In this document: piece after piece, positions 8,516-17,493 of the stretch
Layout of the letters: each line of letters begins with the position of its first letter
Position numbering within the stretch: position 1 is the stretch's first letter
Translations under genes and position numbers: made by a program
DNA from: Mariniphaga sp964559175
GTDB lineage: Bacteria > Bacteroidota > Bacteroidia > Bacteroidales > Prolixibacteraceae
Reading direction: 5' to 3'
Assembly: GCA_964559175.1 (NCBI GenBank)
Contig: CAZLGT010000005.1
Location: forward strand, 59,930-123,929
Length of the DNA: 64,000 nucleotides
The notes under the pieces: generated by a model
Told to the model about the DNA's origin: nothing
What the model saw: the letters and a program-made list of their open reading frames with translations, nothing else
Databases searched by the model: none

Positions 8516-11208
8516 AACAACATATCAGAATTCCGAAAAACGTGGCTGCAAATAACGATTTGGATTTTTCGTTTCTGCGGCGAAAAGGGCTGGAATACAT
8601 ACAACAGCTTTCGGGACAGATTTGGACTGACTTCAATTCACACGACCCGGGAGTTACCATTCTGGAAATGCTGTGCTATGCCATCACCGATTTGGGCCAG
8701 CGGATAGAACTTCCACCTGAAAATTTGCTGGCACCAGAAAACAACGAGGATAAGAAAATTACTGAACAGTTTTTTACAGCATCGCAGATTTTGCCATCGG
8801 CACCGGTAACCGAAAAAGACTACCGTAAATTGTTTGTTGATATCGATGGAGTGAGGAACTGTTGGCTAAAACCTTATAAAAAATCAGTTTATGTAGATTG
8901 CAAACAAGATAAAATTTCTTACAACAAAGCTGATTTCCATTTGACGTTGCCTCAGTTTAAACAGGAATTCATTCTTAAAGGACTTTATTCGGTTTTGGTA
9001 GATTATGAAGATGAAATTCAGACTGAACCGCAGAAACAACAAATTCATGATGAAATTTTCCTCCGGTTTCACGCCAACCGGAACCTGTGCGAAGATTTGA
9101 TTGAAGTATTGCCTGTTGATGAACAGACTGTTGGCATCTGTGCCATTATTGAAGTATTGCCCGAAGTGGATGAGAAGCTGGTGCACGCCAAAGTTTTAAA
9201 CGCAATAGACAGATATTTATCGACAGGCATTCGTTTCTGGTCGCTTAACCAGATGCTCGGTAAAGGATATAAGTCAGATGAAATTTTTGATGGTCCGCTG
9301 CTAACTCATGGTTTTATCGATAACAGGGAATTGGAAAAATCAGCCTTGCGGACCGAAGTGCGTGTTTCGGACATTATTCAGGAAATTATGGCTGTGGAAG
9401 GGATAACCCTGGTTCGCGACATTACTATAAATAATTGCACCGGAGATGAAGATGATGCAGAAAAATGGCTGATTTGCATTGACCCCGGTAAAAAACCTGT
9501 TCGTTGCGAAAAAAGTGCTTTTAGTTACTACAAAGGTCTTTTGCCTGTAAATGTGAACAGTACAAAGGTGGCCGAATATCAAAAGATGCTTTTGGAGGAG
9601 GAAAAGCAAAACCAGGAAGCAGCCAAATGGAACATGGAATTGGATATTCCTGAGGGTGAATTCATGAATCCTTCTGAAACTACCACAATTCAGAACGATT
9701 TTCCCGACACCTACGGCACAGGCAGGAACGGACTGCCTTCGGGGTTGCCGGTAAAAAGAAAAGCCCAGGCCAAACAGCTGAAAGGATATTTGCTGTTTTT
9801 CGATCAAATACTGGCAAGTTATTTTGCACATCTTGGAAAAGTGAAAGATCTGCTATCGGTAGATAACCGGCTTCGCAAAACCTATTTTACACAAGCTGTA
9901 AGCGATTTAAAAGATTTGCAGCAACTGGTAACAGATTATTCTATGGATGATCAGGAAGAACTAACAGAGCTTTTGTTTTCAGATTTTGACAACCATGCAG
10001 AACGCAAAAACCAGATTCTTGACCACCTGATGGCCCGCTTTGCTGAAAAACTGGGCGATTACGCTTTTCTGATGAAACAATTATATGGTGAGAAAGCCGG
10101 AGAAGTGGTACTGAAATCAAAAGAAAGCTTTTTGAGCGATTACCATTTAACAAGCAGGCAAAGGGGAAGTGCTTTCAACTATTTTAACCAGCCACCGGAG
10201 AATTTATGGGATACAAATAATGTTTCGGGTTTTGAAAAACGCCTTGCCCGGCTTTGTGGTATCAAAAACCATCACCGCAGGTTTCTTTCTGAATCATTTG
10301 TTGAAATCTATATGCCTGATTCTGTGGGTGAAGAAACCGTTTATCGCTGGAGAATCAGAAATACGCAAAACGACATTGTACTTTCTTCAACTGTAAATTA
10401 TGAAAATGCCCTGACGGCAGGCCGCGAATGTAATTTGGCTGTTGAAAAAATTATTGAAACACCGGTCAGGGTTATTGAAGATACCTTTCAAAAAGAAGTT
10501 CCCGATAACACCGTGGCCAAAAACTTTGAAGTACAGCTTTCGCCGGGAGGAAAATATTCATTCAATATTATAAACCCCAAAGCTAAACCGGGAACCACAG
10601 CATGGGTTATTGCCAGGCACTATAAATATTACCATTCGAAACAGGAATTGAAAAACGCCATTTTAGAATTGATCGGTTTTATTACCGGCGATTTTACGGA
10701 GGAAGGGATGTTTGTGGTTGAGCATATTTTGCTGCGGCCCGATGTTACCCAAACCGTTGTGCCGCATACACTGTTTTTCCCGGTTTGCACCGATAACTGC
10801 ACAAATTGCAGCCCAATCGATCCCTATTCTTACCGAATTACGGTGGTGCTGCCCGGGTGGTCTTACAGGTTCAGTAACCCCGATTTCAGAAAATTTCTTG
10901 AAGATTTAATTCGAAAAGAACTTCCGGCACACGTTTTGGCACGTATCTGCTGGGTTGGGAACAGGAAAATCAGGAACTCGGAAGATGTAAACGATATGCA
11001 GTTTTTTGAAGAATCTTTCAGGAATTTTCTCCTATCGAAAACCAGTTTAAAACAAGGGCAGGATGAAGCATCGTTAACAGAATTCATTAAAGCGCTTGGT
11101 GAGTTAAATACCATATATCCGCCGGGCAAATTAATCGATTGCAATGATGAAAGCGATGAACTTGAAGGCAGAATCGTTTTAGGCAAAACCAGTATTGGAA
11201 ACTTTTAA
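8503..11208 (+). CDS. eCIS baseplate protein, Afp12-like
   Basis: A 901-aa second large baseplate component. The hallmark is the N-terminal segment FNSHDPGVTILEMLCYAITDLGQRI (residues 44-68), whose HDPGVTILE motif is shared by the Afp11/Afp12 families. Near the C-terminus a DPYSYRITVVLPGW block and a KELPAHVLARICW block match the Afp12 end domain (a proline-alanine-histidine patch and a tryptophan). Just before them lies a small cysteine cluster, Cys762, Cys766 and Cys769 (CxxxCxxC), which might bind metal or form disulfides; that is inference. The gene overlaps the end of the preceding one by 13 nt and stops 11 nt before the next. Confidence 0.92.
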   Translation: MPDIKQHIRIPKNVAANNDLDFSFLRRKGLEYIQQLSGQIWTDFNSHDPGVTILEMLCYAITDLGQRIELPPENLLAPENNEDKKITEQFFTASQILPSAPVTEKDYRKLFVDIDGVRNCWLKPYKKSVYVDCKQDKISYNKADFHLTLPQFKQEFILKGLYSVLVDYEDEIQTEPQKQQIHDEIFLRFHANRNLCEDLIEVLPVDEQTVGICAIIEVLPEVDEKLVHAKVLNAIDRYLSTGIRFWSLNQMLGKGYKSDEIFDGPLLTHGFIDNRELEKSALRTEVRVSDIIQEIMAVEGITLVRDITINNCTGDEDDAEKWLICIDPGKKPVRCEKSAFSYYKGLLPVNVNSTKVAEYQKMLLEEEKQNQEAAKWNMELDIPEGEFMNPSETTTIQNDFPDTYGTGRNGLPSGLPVKRKAQAKQLKGYLLFFDQILASYFAHLGKVKDLLSVDNRLRKTYFTQAVSDLKDLQQLVTDYSMDDQEELTELLFSDFDNHAERKNQILDHLMARFAEKLGDYAFLMKQLYGEKAGEVVLKSKESFLSDYHLTSRQRGSAFNYFNQPPENLWDTNNVSGFEKRLARLCGIKNHHRRFLSESFVEIYMPDSVGEETVYRWRIRNTQNDIVLSSTVNYENALTAGRECNLAVEKIIETPVRVIEDTFQKEVPDNTVAKNFEVQLSPGGKYSFNIINPKAKPGTTAWVIARHYKYYHSKQELKNAILELIGFITGDFTEEGMFVVEHILLRPDVTQTVVPHTLFFPVCTDNCTNCSPIDPYSYRITVVLPGWSYRFSNPDFRKFLEDLIRKELPAHVLARICWVGNRKIRNSEDVNDMQFFEESFRNFLLSKTSLKQGQDEASLTEFIKALGELNTIYPPGKLIDCNDESDELEGRIVLGKTSIGNF

Positions 11209-11219
11209 ATCAGAAAGTT

Positions 11220-13811
11220 ATGGAAACAAAATTATCCGGAATTACCACACAGTACCATACATTTGTCGATAACCAGGTTTTAACCAGCAAACAGTTAAAT
11301 CAGTTTATCAGCTATTTCGACGGACAGGACCGGCTTTCCAGGGTTCTGCTTACCGGAACAGGAATTGTTTGCGGGTTCAAAATCATTGCCGGGCAGGAAA
11401 ATAAATGGCTGACCATTACCCAGGGGGTTGGTATTACTACCGATGGCGATTTAGTGACATTGCAGAATGACACTGGAAAATCATCTTTGAAATCAATCGA
11501 TTTGAAGGAAATGAAATATACGCATTACCTTCCTTTCGATGATAAATCAGCCGGTTACGGGTTTTTTAGGAAAACAGTGATGGAAGCCGGAGAAGAAATT
11601 GAAAAGGTAATTGATTTATATGAACTTTTTCCATCGGAAGTTGACAAGGCTGAACCATTGGAAAATCTAAATAATTTTCAAAATAAAGTGGTTTTGCTTT
11701 ACATTGAAGCGTACCGGAAGACGGGAAATCTTTGTACTACCATTGACTGCGATAACCAGGGGATTGAGCAGGTTTCAAGGCTCCGCGTTTTACTGGTTTC
11801 ACAACAGGATGCCGCTTATATTGCTTCAAAGGATTCCATTTTTTCAAAACATAATGTTTTTGAGTCCTTTCTGTCGTTGCCGAAAATTCATACCCATAAA
11901 ATTGTATTGTCGGGTGAAAATTCGGGGTCGCTGGAAATGCTGAAAAAAAGCTATTACGATGCCATAAAATCCGAAACACTGACCCGCCTTAAAAACGGAT
12001 TATCCACCATCTTCAATTTATTTAAAATAAACCCGGCTACAGACGCAATTAATGATCTTTTCAATTTCAGCGCTTCCACCGTTCCTTCCGATTTCCAGTA
12101 CCGGTTTGATGTATTAAACGATCTTACCTGTTCATATAACGAAATCAGGGAACTTCTGCTGCACACCCATGTGGAATGTTTCCCGTCAAACGCAGCTTTT
12201 CCGAAACACCTGCTGCTTGGTGAAATTTCAGGAAATGAAGATTTTCCGTCATTCAGGCACCGATTCTACAATTCAGCAGCCACGGGAAATGCGTACCGTA
12301 TTTTGCAGAAAGTGAAACATCTGCTTGAACGGGTGCAACTGCAGGTAACCAGTTTTCATAAAGAGCTAAAGGCAAATGAAATAAAAATTATTCCATCGAA
12401 AATAACCGGAGAATTGGGCGAAACGGCCATCCCGATCTACTATGGTTCAAACGCTGCAATAAGAGAAGTCTGGAGTTTTGAAATGAGCGGGAACCTGAGC
12501 GCAAAACAGAACTTCGGGTATCATTTTGTACAGCCATTTACTGAAACCAATGCTCAAAACCCGTTGGTGCATAATAACAGTAAATGTGATTTTTACCGCA
12601 TTGAAGGACAGCTGGGAATGGACTATTCTGCAGCAGTTGCCGCTATCACCAAACTCATAAAAGTGTATGGGCTTGATTTTGAGTTTGTTCACTTTGATTT
12701 CGATAATGAAAGCCAGCAGTTTCAGATGATGGCAAAAAATGAACCTTCGCTGGAACATCGCGCAGGAGTGCCTAAAGGAGGAACTTTTGTATTGATTGCC
12801 AGCAAAAACAAAATAGTAGCTGATTTTGCTCTCGGTTACCGGTATAAAAAGGAAGCCGATTTGTTTTGTTGCACCATCAGGGAGTGCTCCTATCCATGGA
12901 TTAGTTCGCTAAAATACCTGAACAATCTTACACGCAGCCAGAAAGGAACTAAAAAATTCAAAGTCATTCCAAAAAATTACAAACTGCAGATTTTAGAATA
13001 CCGGATAAACGAAACCAGTTTTGTGAAGGGAATAGAAACCATTGAAGTGCCAATGAAACAAATTGCCAAACGAAGGATGCACGCCATTACAGATGCCCTG
13101 AATTTAAGGTATCCGCAAGGGCTGGTTTTCGATTTCAACGAATCGCAAAAAAGGTTTGTGATTACCTGCAGCGGGAAAGATAAATTTTTGCTCAGGGTGA
13201 GAGACGCCACAATGAGCAACTCATCACCTGTGTATGCATACAGTCAAACCGGTATGCTTAAAAATAATCGGACACACCGAACCGATGCCATGATTTGCAG
13301 GGAGATAATTCGTTACAACAGTGAGTTTTACAAAAGATTGCACAACGAATTTGCTCCTCTTAAAAAAGACGACGACTACGGAATGTATTACCGGAAATGG
13401 GCCGAATGGGAGAGCCTTATCGATGAATTACGTAAATTGAACCGACCCAAACGAATTTTTAAAGATACAAGAGAAATGCCCGATAATATCAAACGACTAT
13501 TAACCAGTGTGAAAAACGATTTCAGTAAAATAACATCGGGCATAAAAATGAAGTTGGATGGCGATTGGGTGAACGGTACATGGGTAAACGAAGAAATGCT
13601 GAAACAAAGCACTGCGGCAGGCGACGATGCGGTTTCACGGTTCATTCAGTTGCGCAAGCTGCTCCATAATAAAACCGGGGTGAGCAAGTTATCGGTTTAT
13701 ATTTATAACAAATCGTACCGTCCGGAGTATGACGGGTTGATTGAAAAATACGACAAAACAGTTGATTTCTATTTTACAACTCCAACCGGACCAAATGTGA
13801 AGGAGATATAA
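11220..13811 (+). CDS. Large eCIS-operon protein of unknown function (Afp13 position)
   Basis: An 863-aa protein encoded 11 nt after the Afp12-like gene, in the same operon. I do not recognise a named domain. The N-terminus (FVDNQVLTSKQLNQFISYFD, then RVLLTGTGIVCGFKI and a VGITTDGDLVTLQ strand) resembles the docking segment seen at the start of several contractile-tail baseplate accessory proteins, with the pattern QvLtxxqLNxxxxyxdxQ...LxGxGIVcG. The rest mixes predicted helices and strands, with no transmembrane segment or signal peptide. By position it stands where Afp13/Pvc13 fibres occur, but it has no collagen-like or fibre repeat. It could equally be an extra baseplate or plug protein. 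Confidence 0.75.
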   Translation: METKLSGITTQYHTFVDNQVLTSKQLNQFISYFDGQDRLSRVLLTGTGIVCGFKIIAGQENKWLTITQGVGITTDGDLVTLQNDTGKSSLKSIDLKEMKYTHYLPFDDKSAGYGFFRKTVMEAGEEIEKVIDLYELFPSEVDKAEPLENLNNFQNKVVLLYIEAYRKTGNLCTTIDCDNQGIEQVSRLRVLLVSQQDAAYIASKDSIFSKHNVFESFLSLPKIHTHKIVLSGENSGSLEMLKKSYYDAIKSETLTRLKNGLSTIFNLFKINPATDAINDLFNFSASTVPSDFQYRFDVLNDLTCSYNEIRELLLHTHVECFPSNAAFPKHLLLGEISGNEDFPSFRHRFYNSAATGNAYRILQKVKHLLERVQLQVTSFHKELKANEIKIIPSKITGELGETAIPIYYGSNAAIREVWSFEMSGNLSAKQNFGYHFVQPFTETNAQNPLVHNNSKCDFYRIEGQLGMDYSAAVAAITKLIKVYGLDFEFVHFDFDNESQQFQMMAKNEPSLEHRAGVPKGGTFVLIASKNKIVADFALGYRYKKEADLFCCTIRECSYPWISSLKYLNNLTRSQKGTKKFKVIPKNYKLQILEYRINETSFVKGIETIEVPMKQIAKRRMHAITDALNLRYPQGLVFDFNESQKRFVITCSGKDKFLLRVRDATMSNSSPVYAYSQTGMLKNNRTHRTDAMICREIIRYNSEFYKRLHNEFAPLKKDDDYGMYYRKWAEWESLIDELRKLNRPKRIFKDTREMPDNIKRLLTSVKNDFSKITSGIKMKLDGDWVNGTWVNEEMLKQSTAAGDDAVSRFIQLRKLLHNKTGVSKLSVYIYNKSYRPEYDGLIEKYDKTVDFYFTTPTGPNVKEI

Positions 13812-13812
13812 T

Positions 13813-14085
13813 ATGAACGGAGTGCTAAAAATAAGAGATGTCACCCGCTTTTATTGTACATGTTGTACGTTGCAAGTGACACCCTTATGGGGTAAATTTT
13901 CTCTACTTATTGTTGCTTATTCATTGTTACTAAAGGCAAAAACGGTACTATGTCCGCAATCTAACTCCATTCAGCTTCAATTTTTCAAACAACATTTTTC
14001 GATTCAACCAAACCCAGTAATACATCTCTGCATCAAGAATGTAAATATACAAAATATGGAAATGAAATCAAATAGTTTAGGATAA
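13813..14085 (+). CDS. Doubtful 90-aa ORF in an anomalous gap of the eCIS operon
   Basis: An ATG at 13813 follows a good AAGGAG ribosome-binding site at the end of the previous gene, and a frame of 90 codons runs to 14085. The protein (cysteine-rich start, then a hydrophobic LLIVAYSLLL stretch) matches nothing I know. The DNA is AT-rich and carries a nested inverted repeat near its start. Either the first few codons are the relic of a lost operon gene whose body was replaced by unrelated DNA, or the frame is spurious. The strong RBS argues for the former. Confidence 0.3.
   Translation: MNGVLKIRDVTRFYCTCCTLQVTPLWGKFSLLIVAYSLLLKAKTVLCPQSNSIQLQFFKQHFSIQPNPVIHLCIKNVNIQNMEMKSNSLG
13839..13881. 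repeat. Nested inverted repeat inside the eCIS operon gap
   Basis: An outer pair TGTCAC (13839-13844) / GTGACA (13876-13881) encloses an inner pair GTACA (13856-13860) / TGTAC (13864-13868) with a 3-nt loop. It lies just after the start of the doubtful ORF. It could be a hairpin that modulates expression of the downstream tape-measure, cargo and ATPase genes, or a remnant end of a small mobile element. No target duplication was found by eye. Confidence 0.5.
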
Positions 14086-14091
14086 AAAAAT

Positions 14092-15597
14092 ATGAGAACC
14101 GGTCAAAAACATATCATCGATAAAGTTTTTCTGGAGGTCAATACCAGCCGGATGGAAACAGCCCAACACATAAAAGATTCCATTGGCCCGTTCATCGAGC
14201 AACATCTTTTCCCCCAGGTAGAAAAGCTTTTTGATGCCTGCAGAGAAAAGATAATTTTCCGGTTTGATAAAGTCGAAACGAGTGTAACTGTAAAAAGCGG
14301 CGGGGATATGCAGCAGTTAAAAGCTCTGTTATTAAAAGGGATTTCTGAAGCGCCCGGCATTTCAGAAATTCTGGAACACAGAAAAGCTGCGAATTCTATC
14401 GAAGATTCAAATTTTGTTCATAAACAGGAAGACCAGAAAATTGTGTCAAATGAAGAGAACATCCGGGATGTTTTTCTCTTTTATTTGTCAACAGGAAATC
14501 TGCCCTGGTATGGCAAGGATGAAGAGATGAACACTTTCAGGGATGTTGCAGTATTTCAGGATGCATTGAAAGACGAACTTTTTTTTCAAAAGCTGAAAGA
14601 ATTGCTGACTAACAACAAATTTGCTTTTAAACGGCTGACTTTTCAGTATTCACCGGAACATACGCAGGAATTTATAAAAAAAGTTTCCCCGGGTTTTTTT
14701 AAGGATGAAGAAAAGATTTCAAAGGTTTTACGAAATTCGGATATTGAATTACTGAATTCTGTTTATTACCTGTTTTTTGCTGTGTTGAGCACGTTCGATG
14801 CAAAAACGGTTGAACAGGCAGCTATGCATACCCTTATGTTGGTGAACAAAGAGTTTTTGCCTGAAACACAGCTGCCAAATGCAGAATGGTTACAGTTATT
14901 TCCCGGGAAACTGGAAAATTTCATCACCCATGAGAATGCTGCAGCGTTAAACAAAATTTTTCAAAATGTTCTGAATAAGAGTAAACTATCAAACAATCAG
15001 GAGTTTTTCAGGAAGGGGGATATAAGGCAGGATTCTCTGATATTGGAAGAAATAGTTGAAGATGAAATTCAGGAAAACACGGTCGCTGTTGGCGAAATCC
15101 CGGGAGATATTGTTCAAAATGCAGGCCTGGTAATCCTGCATCCGTTTTTGCCTGCCTGGGTTAAAAAAAGCGGCATTGCCGGAGCTGACGGAAAATGGAT
15201 GACAAACAGCAGCGAACTTGCTGTTCAGGCACTTCATTATCTGGCAACAGGTGAAGAGGAGTTTTTTGATTGGAATATGATTTTCGAAAAATACGTATGC
15301 AATTATCCGCGAAAAATGCCCGTGAGAAAACAATCGATGTTGACAGAGCTCATCAGGGAAGAGTCGGAAAAATTGTTGAAAGAGGTAATTGGCTACTGGC
15401 CTGCACTTAAAAATACATCGCCCGGCGGATTGCGCCAGATGTTTTTGCAACGACAGGGAAAAATGTTTCAAAATGAAAAACAGTCGAAACTGATAATGGA
15501 GCGAAAGGCCCAGGATGTATTGCTGGATAAACTAAACTGGAACGTTTCGGTAATTAAGTTGCCCTGGAAAAAGGATTTGTTGTTTGTAGAATGGTAG
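14092..15597 (+). CDS. CIS tape-measure protein (Afp14-like)
   Basis: A 501-aa protein of the contractile-injection-system tape-measure family (CIS_TMP), which sets tube length and fills the lumen before cargo loading. The N-terminus (HIIDKVFLEVNTSRMETAQHIKDSI, LFPQVEKLFD) and the region around residues 340-400 are diagnostic: NAGLVILHPFLPAWVKKSGI followed by the ELAVQALHYLATGEEEFFDW block. Between them are long polar helices of variable length, as expected for a ruler. It follows the anomalous 280-nt gap and precedes the cargo candidate by 36 nt. Base composition is visibly more AT-rich than in the structural genes upstream. Confidence 0.93.
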   Translation: MRTGQKHIIDKVFLEVNTSRMETAQHIKDSIGPFIEQHLFPQVEKLFDACREKIIFRFDKVETSVTVKSGGDMQQLKALLLKGISEAPGISEILEHRKAANSIEDSNFVHKQEDQKIVSNEENIRDVFLFYLSTGNLPWYGKDEEMNTFRDVAVFQDALKDELFFQKLKELLTNNKFAFKRLTFQYSPEHTQEFIKKVSPGFFKDEEKISKVLRNSDIELLNSVYYLFFAVLSTFDAKTVEQAAMHTLMLVNKEFLPETQLPNAEWLQLFPGKLENFITHENAAALNKIFQNVLNKSKLSNNQEFFRKGDIRQDSLILEEIVEDEIQENTVAVGEIPGDIVQNAGLVILHPFLPAWVKKSGIAGADGKWMTNSSELAVQALHYLATGEEEFFDWNMIFEKYVCNYPRKMPVRKQSMLTELIREESEKLLKEVIGYWPALKNTSPGGLRQMFLQRQGKMFQNEKQSKLIMERKAQDVLLDKLNWNVSVIKLPWKKDLLFVEW

Positions 15598-15633
15598 TTT
15601 TTTTTGAATGTATGGTAAATTTTAAATAAGCTG

Positions 15634-17448
15634 ATGAAGACTCATTTATTAAAACAGAAAAAAAGCGGAGGCAATCCGATTGATAAAACGCCTCAGTTTT
15701 TACGGAGCCTGAATAATTCAGGAGGTTTTTTACTCCCCGGTGAACAGGTTAACCGGTTTCAGAATAATGCAGGAACAAAACTTCCGGAGAAACTACGGCG
15801 CAAAATGGAGCTATCTTTTGAAACAGATTTATCAAATATTAAAATCAGAAAAAATTCCGGTGATGCTGTGAAATTAAACGCCAGAGCTTTTGCATCTGGA
15901 AATACAATTAGCTTTGCTCCGGGTCAGTATAATCCGGATCATGTTAATGGTCAGGAGCTTATAGCTCATGAGCTTGTTCACATTCTTCAGCAGAAAAAAA
16001 ATGGTCAGGAATACCATAACTCCTCCCGGCAACCCATATTATTCAATTCTGCACACTTTGAAAGCGAAGCCGGGAATTTAGGAAAAATGGCTGTCAGAGG
16101 AAACAAAGTGGCAGGTAAAGTTAGTATTATAAACAGTGGTATGCCTGTTATTCAGAGGAAAGAGGCTAAAGAAGAAGTATCGGGTTGGAAAGATTATATA
16201 TCCGGAGGGCTGAACATATTAAGCGGATCATCAAACATTTACGCTGCTGTGCCTGAATTGCAAAATGCTGTTGCTGTTTATAAAAAGTTGGCAAATGATG
16301 CTGTAAAGGCTGCTGAAATGGCAAAACAATCGAAGCAGCAGGTTAAGCTGGCATCACAAACAGCTCAACATTTAAATTCGGTTGTTAAAACTTATGCCAA
16401 AGTCGCTCAAAGCAGTATTAATGAGGCATTAATTGCGCAAAAAAATGCAAAAATAAAGCAACAGATTGCAAATGATGCAGTGAGAGCTGCCGGGTCGGGA
16501 AAATCAAAATTTAAATCACTGCAGGCATCAAATGCGGCCAAAGAAGCCAACAGAGCTAAATATCTGGCAGGAGCAAAAGACAAAATTGCAAAGCAAGCGA
16601 TTCAAAAGGCTAACAATTTTGCACAGGAGGCAGCAACGGCTCAAAAAAATCTAAAAACAAAACAATTATTTGCACAAAAAGTCGGTCGGTTTTCCCGAAT
16701 CAAATCTATTAGGGCCTTCAAGGCGGTCAGCCAGTTTAGAACCATAGAGAAAATGGCGAATTCAGGAGTTTTTAAAACACTGGGGAAATTTAAATCGATT
16801 AATAAATATTTGGGACCAGTGGGGATTGGTGCCACATTTACCAGTAAGATGCTGACGAGTTACAATACGACCTATACCGGCAAAGCAGTAGATGCTTTGG
16901 GTACAACTGCAATTGACGTAGCCTTTGGGAAATCAAATCCTATTGTAGCAGCTATTGATGCAGGTCTGGGGTTAGTACCCGGAGGCGATCGCATCAATAT
17001 CGGGGGAACCATGAGCTCCAGTGTTTCCAGCATAACAGGTACTGCCGAATCAATTTTTACCGGCGATATTACAGGGTTGCAAAAATTTTATGAAGATTCA
17101 TTGGCAGGCAAAACACCCTGGATTTATGAAAAAGCTTTTGAAGCCGGTGATTATTGGTCGGAACAGGGTGGTGCAGAAAGAGCAAAAATGGTTGGCGACT
17201 TTTATGGAGGCCCCGATACACGTGCCGGAAGATTATTTGGTTTTTTTGGTGCAATGCCCGGAATTGGTCATGCAGGTGAAGGCTTGGGATGGCTCGCATT
17301 CAAGGGCTACGAGAAAGGAAGTGAAGCAATAGATTATGCAGGTAAAAAATTGACTGAATTCGATGAAAAAATAATGCCTGAAGGCAGAACACTGAACCCA
17401 ATGGTTGGAATAAAATCCATTCTAAGTGGTGAAAATCCATTTTGGTGA
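15634..17448 (+). CDS. DUF4157 (eCIS core domain) protein, candidate cargo/effector
   Basis: A 604-aa protein with three visible parts. Residues about 50-125 form a DUF4157 domain, including the zinc-peptidase-like motif QELIAHELVHILQQ (HExxH at 112-116) preceded by NTISFAPGQYNP. Such domains mark proteins encoded in eCIS loci, often toxins or cargo. Residues about 190-360 are a long alanine/lysine/glutamine-rich helical region, probably coiled coil. Residues about 390-560 are glycine-rich with mildly hydrophobic helices (VGIGATFTSKML, IVAAIDAGLGLVPGG), like membrane-acting toxins. No signal peptide and no known enzymatic toxin domain is visible. Location between tape measure and ATPase is the usual cargo slot. 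Assignment as effector is inference. Confidence 0.85.
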   Translation: MKTHLLKQKKSGGNPIDKTPQFLRSLNNSGGFLLPGEQVNRFQNNAGTKLPEKLRRKMELSFETDLSNIKIRKNSGDAVKLNARAFASGNTISFAPGQYNPDHVNGQELIAHELVHILQQKKNGQEYHNSSRQPILFNSAHFESEAGNLGKMAVRGNKVAGKVSIINSGMPVIQRKEAKEEVSGWKDYISGGLNILSGSSNIYAAVPELQNAVAVYKKLANDAVKAAEMAKQSKQQVKLASQTAQHLNSVVKTYAKVAQSSINEALIAQKNAKIKQQIANDAVRAAGSGKSKFKSLQASNAAKEANRAKYLAGAKDKIAKQAIQKANNFAQEAATAQKNLKTKQLFAQKVGRFSRIKSIRAFKAVSQFRTIEKMANSGVFKTLGKFKSINKYLGPVGIGATFTSKMLTSYNTTYTGKAVDALGTTAIDVAFGKSNPIVAAIDAGLGLVPGGDRINIGGTMSSSVSSITGTAESIFTGDITGLQKFYEDSLAGKTPWIYEKAFEAGDYWSEQGGAERAKMVGDFYGGPDTRAGRLFGFFGAMPGIGHAGEGLGWLAFKGYEKGSEAIDYAGKKLTEFDEKIMPEGRTLNPMVGIKSILSGENPFW

Positions 17449-17493
17449 TATTTGTAATTTGAAAAATTCGTATAATCAATATAGAAATTTTCT

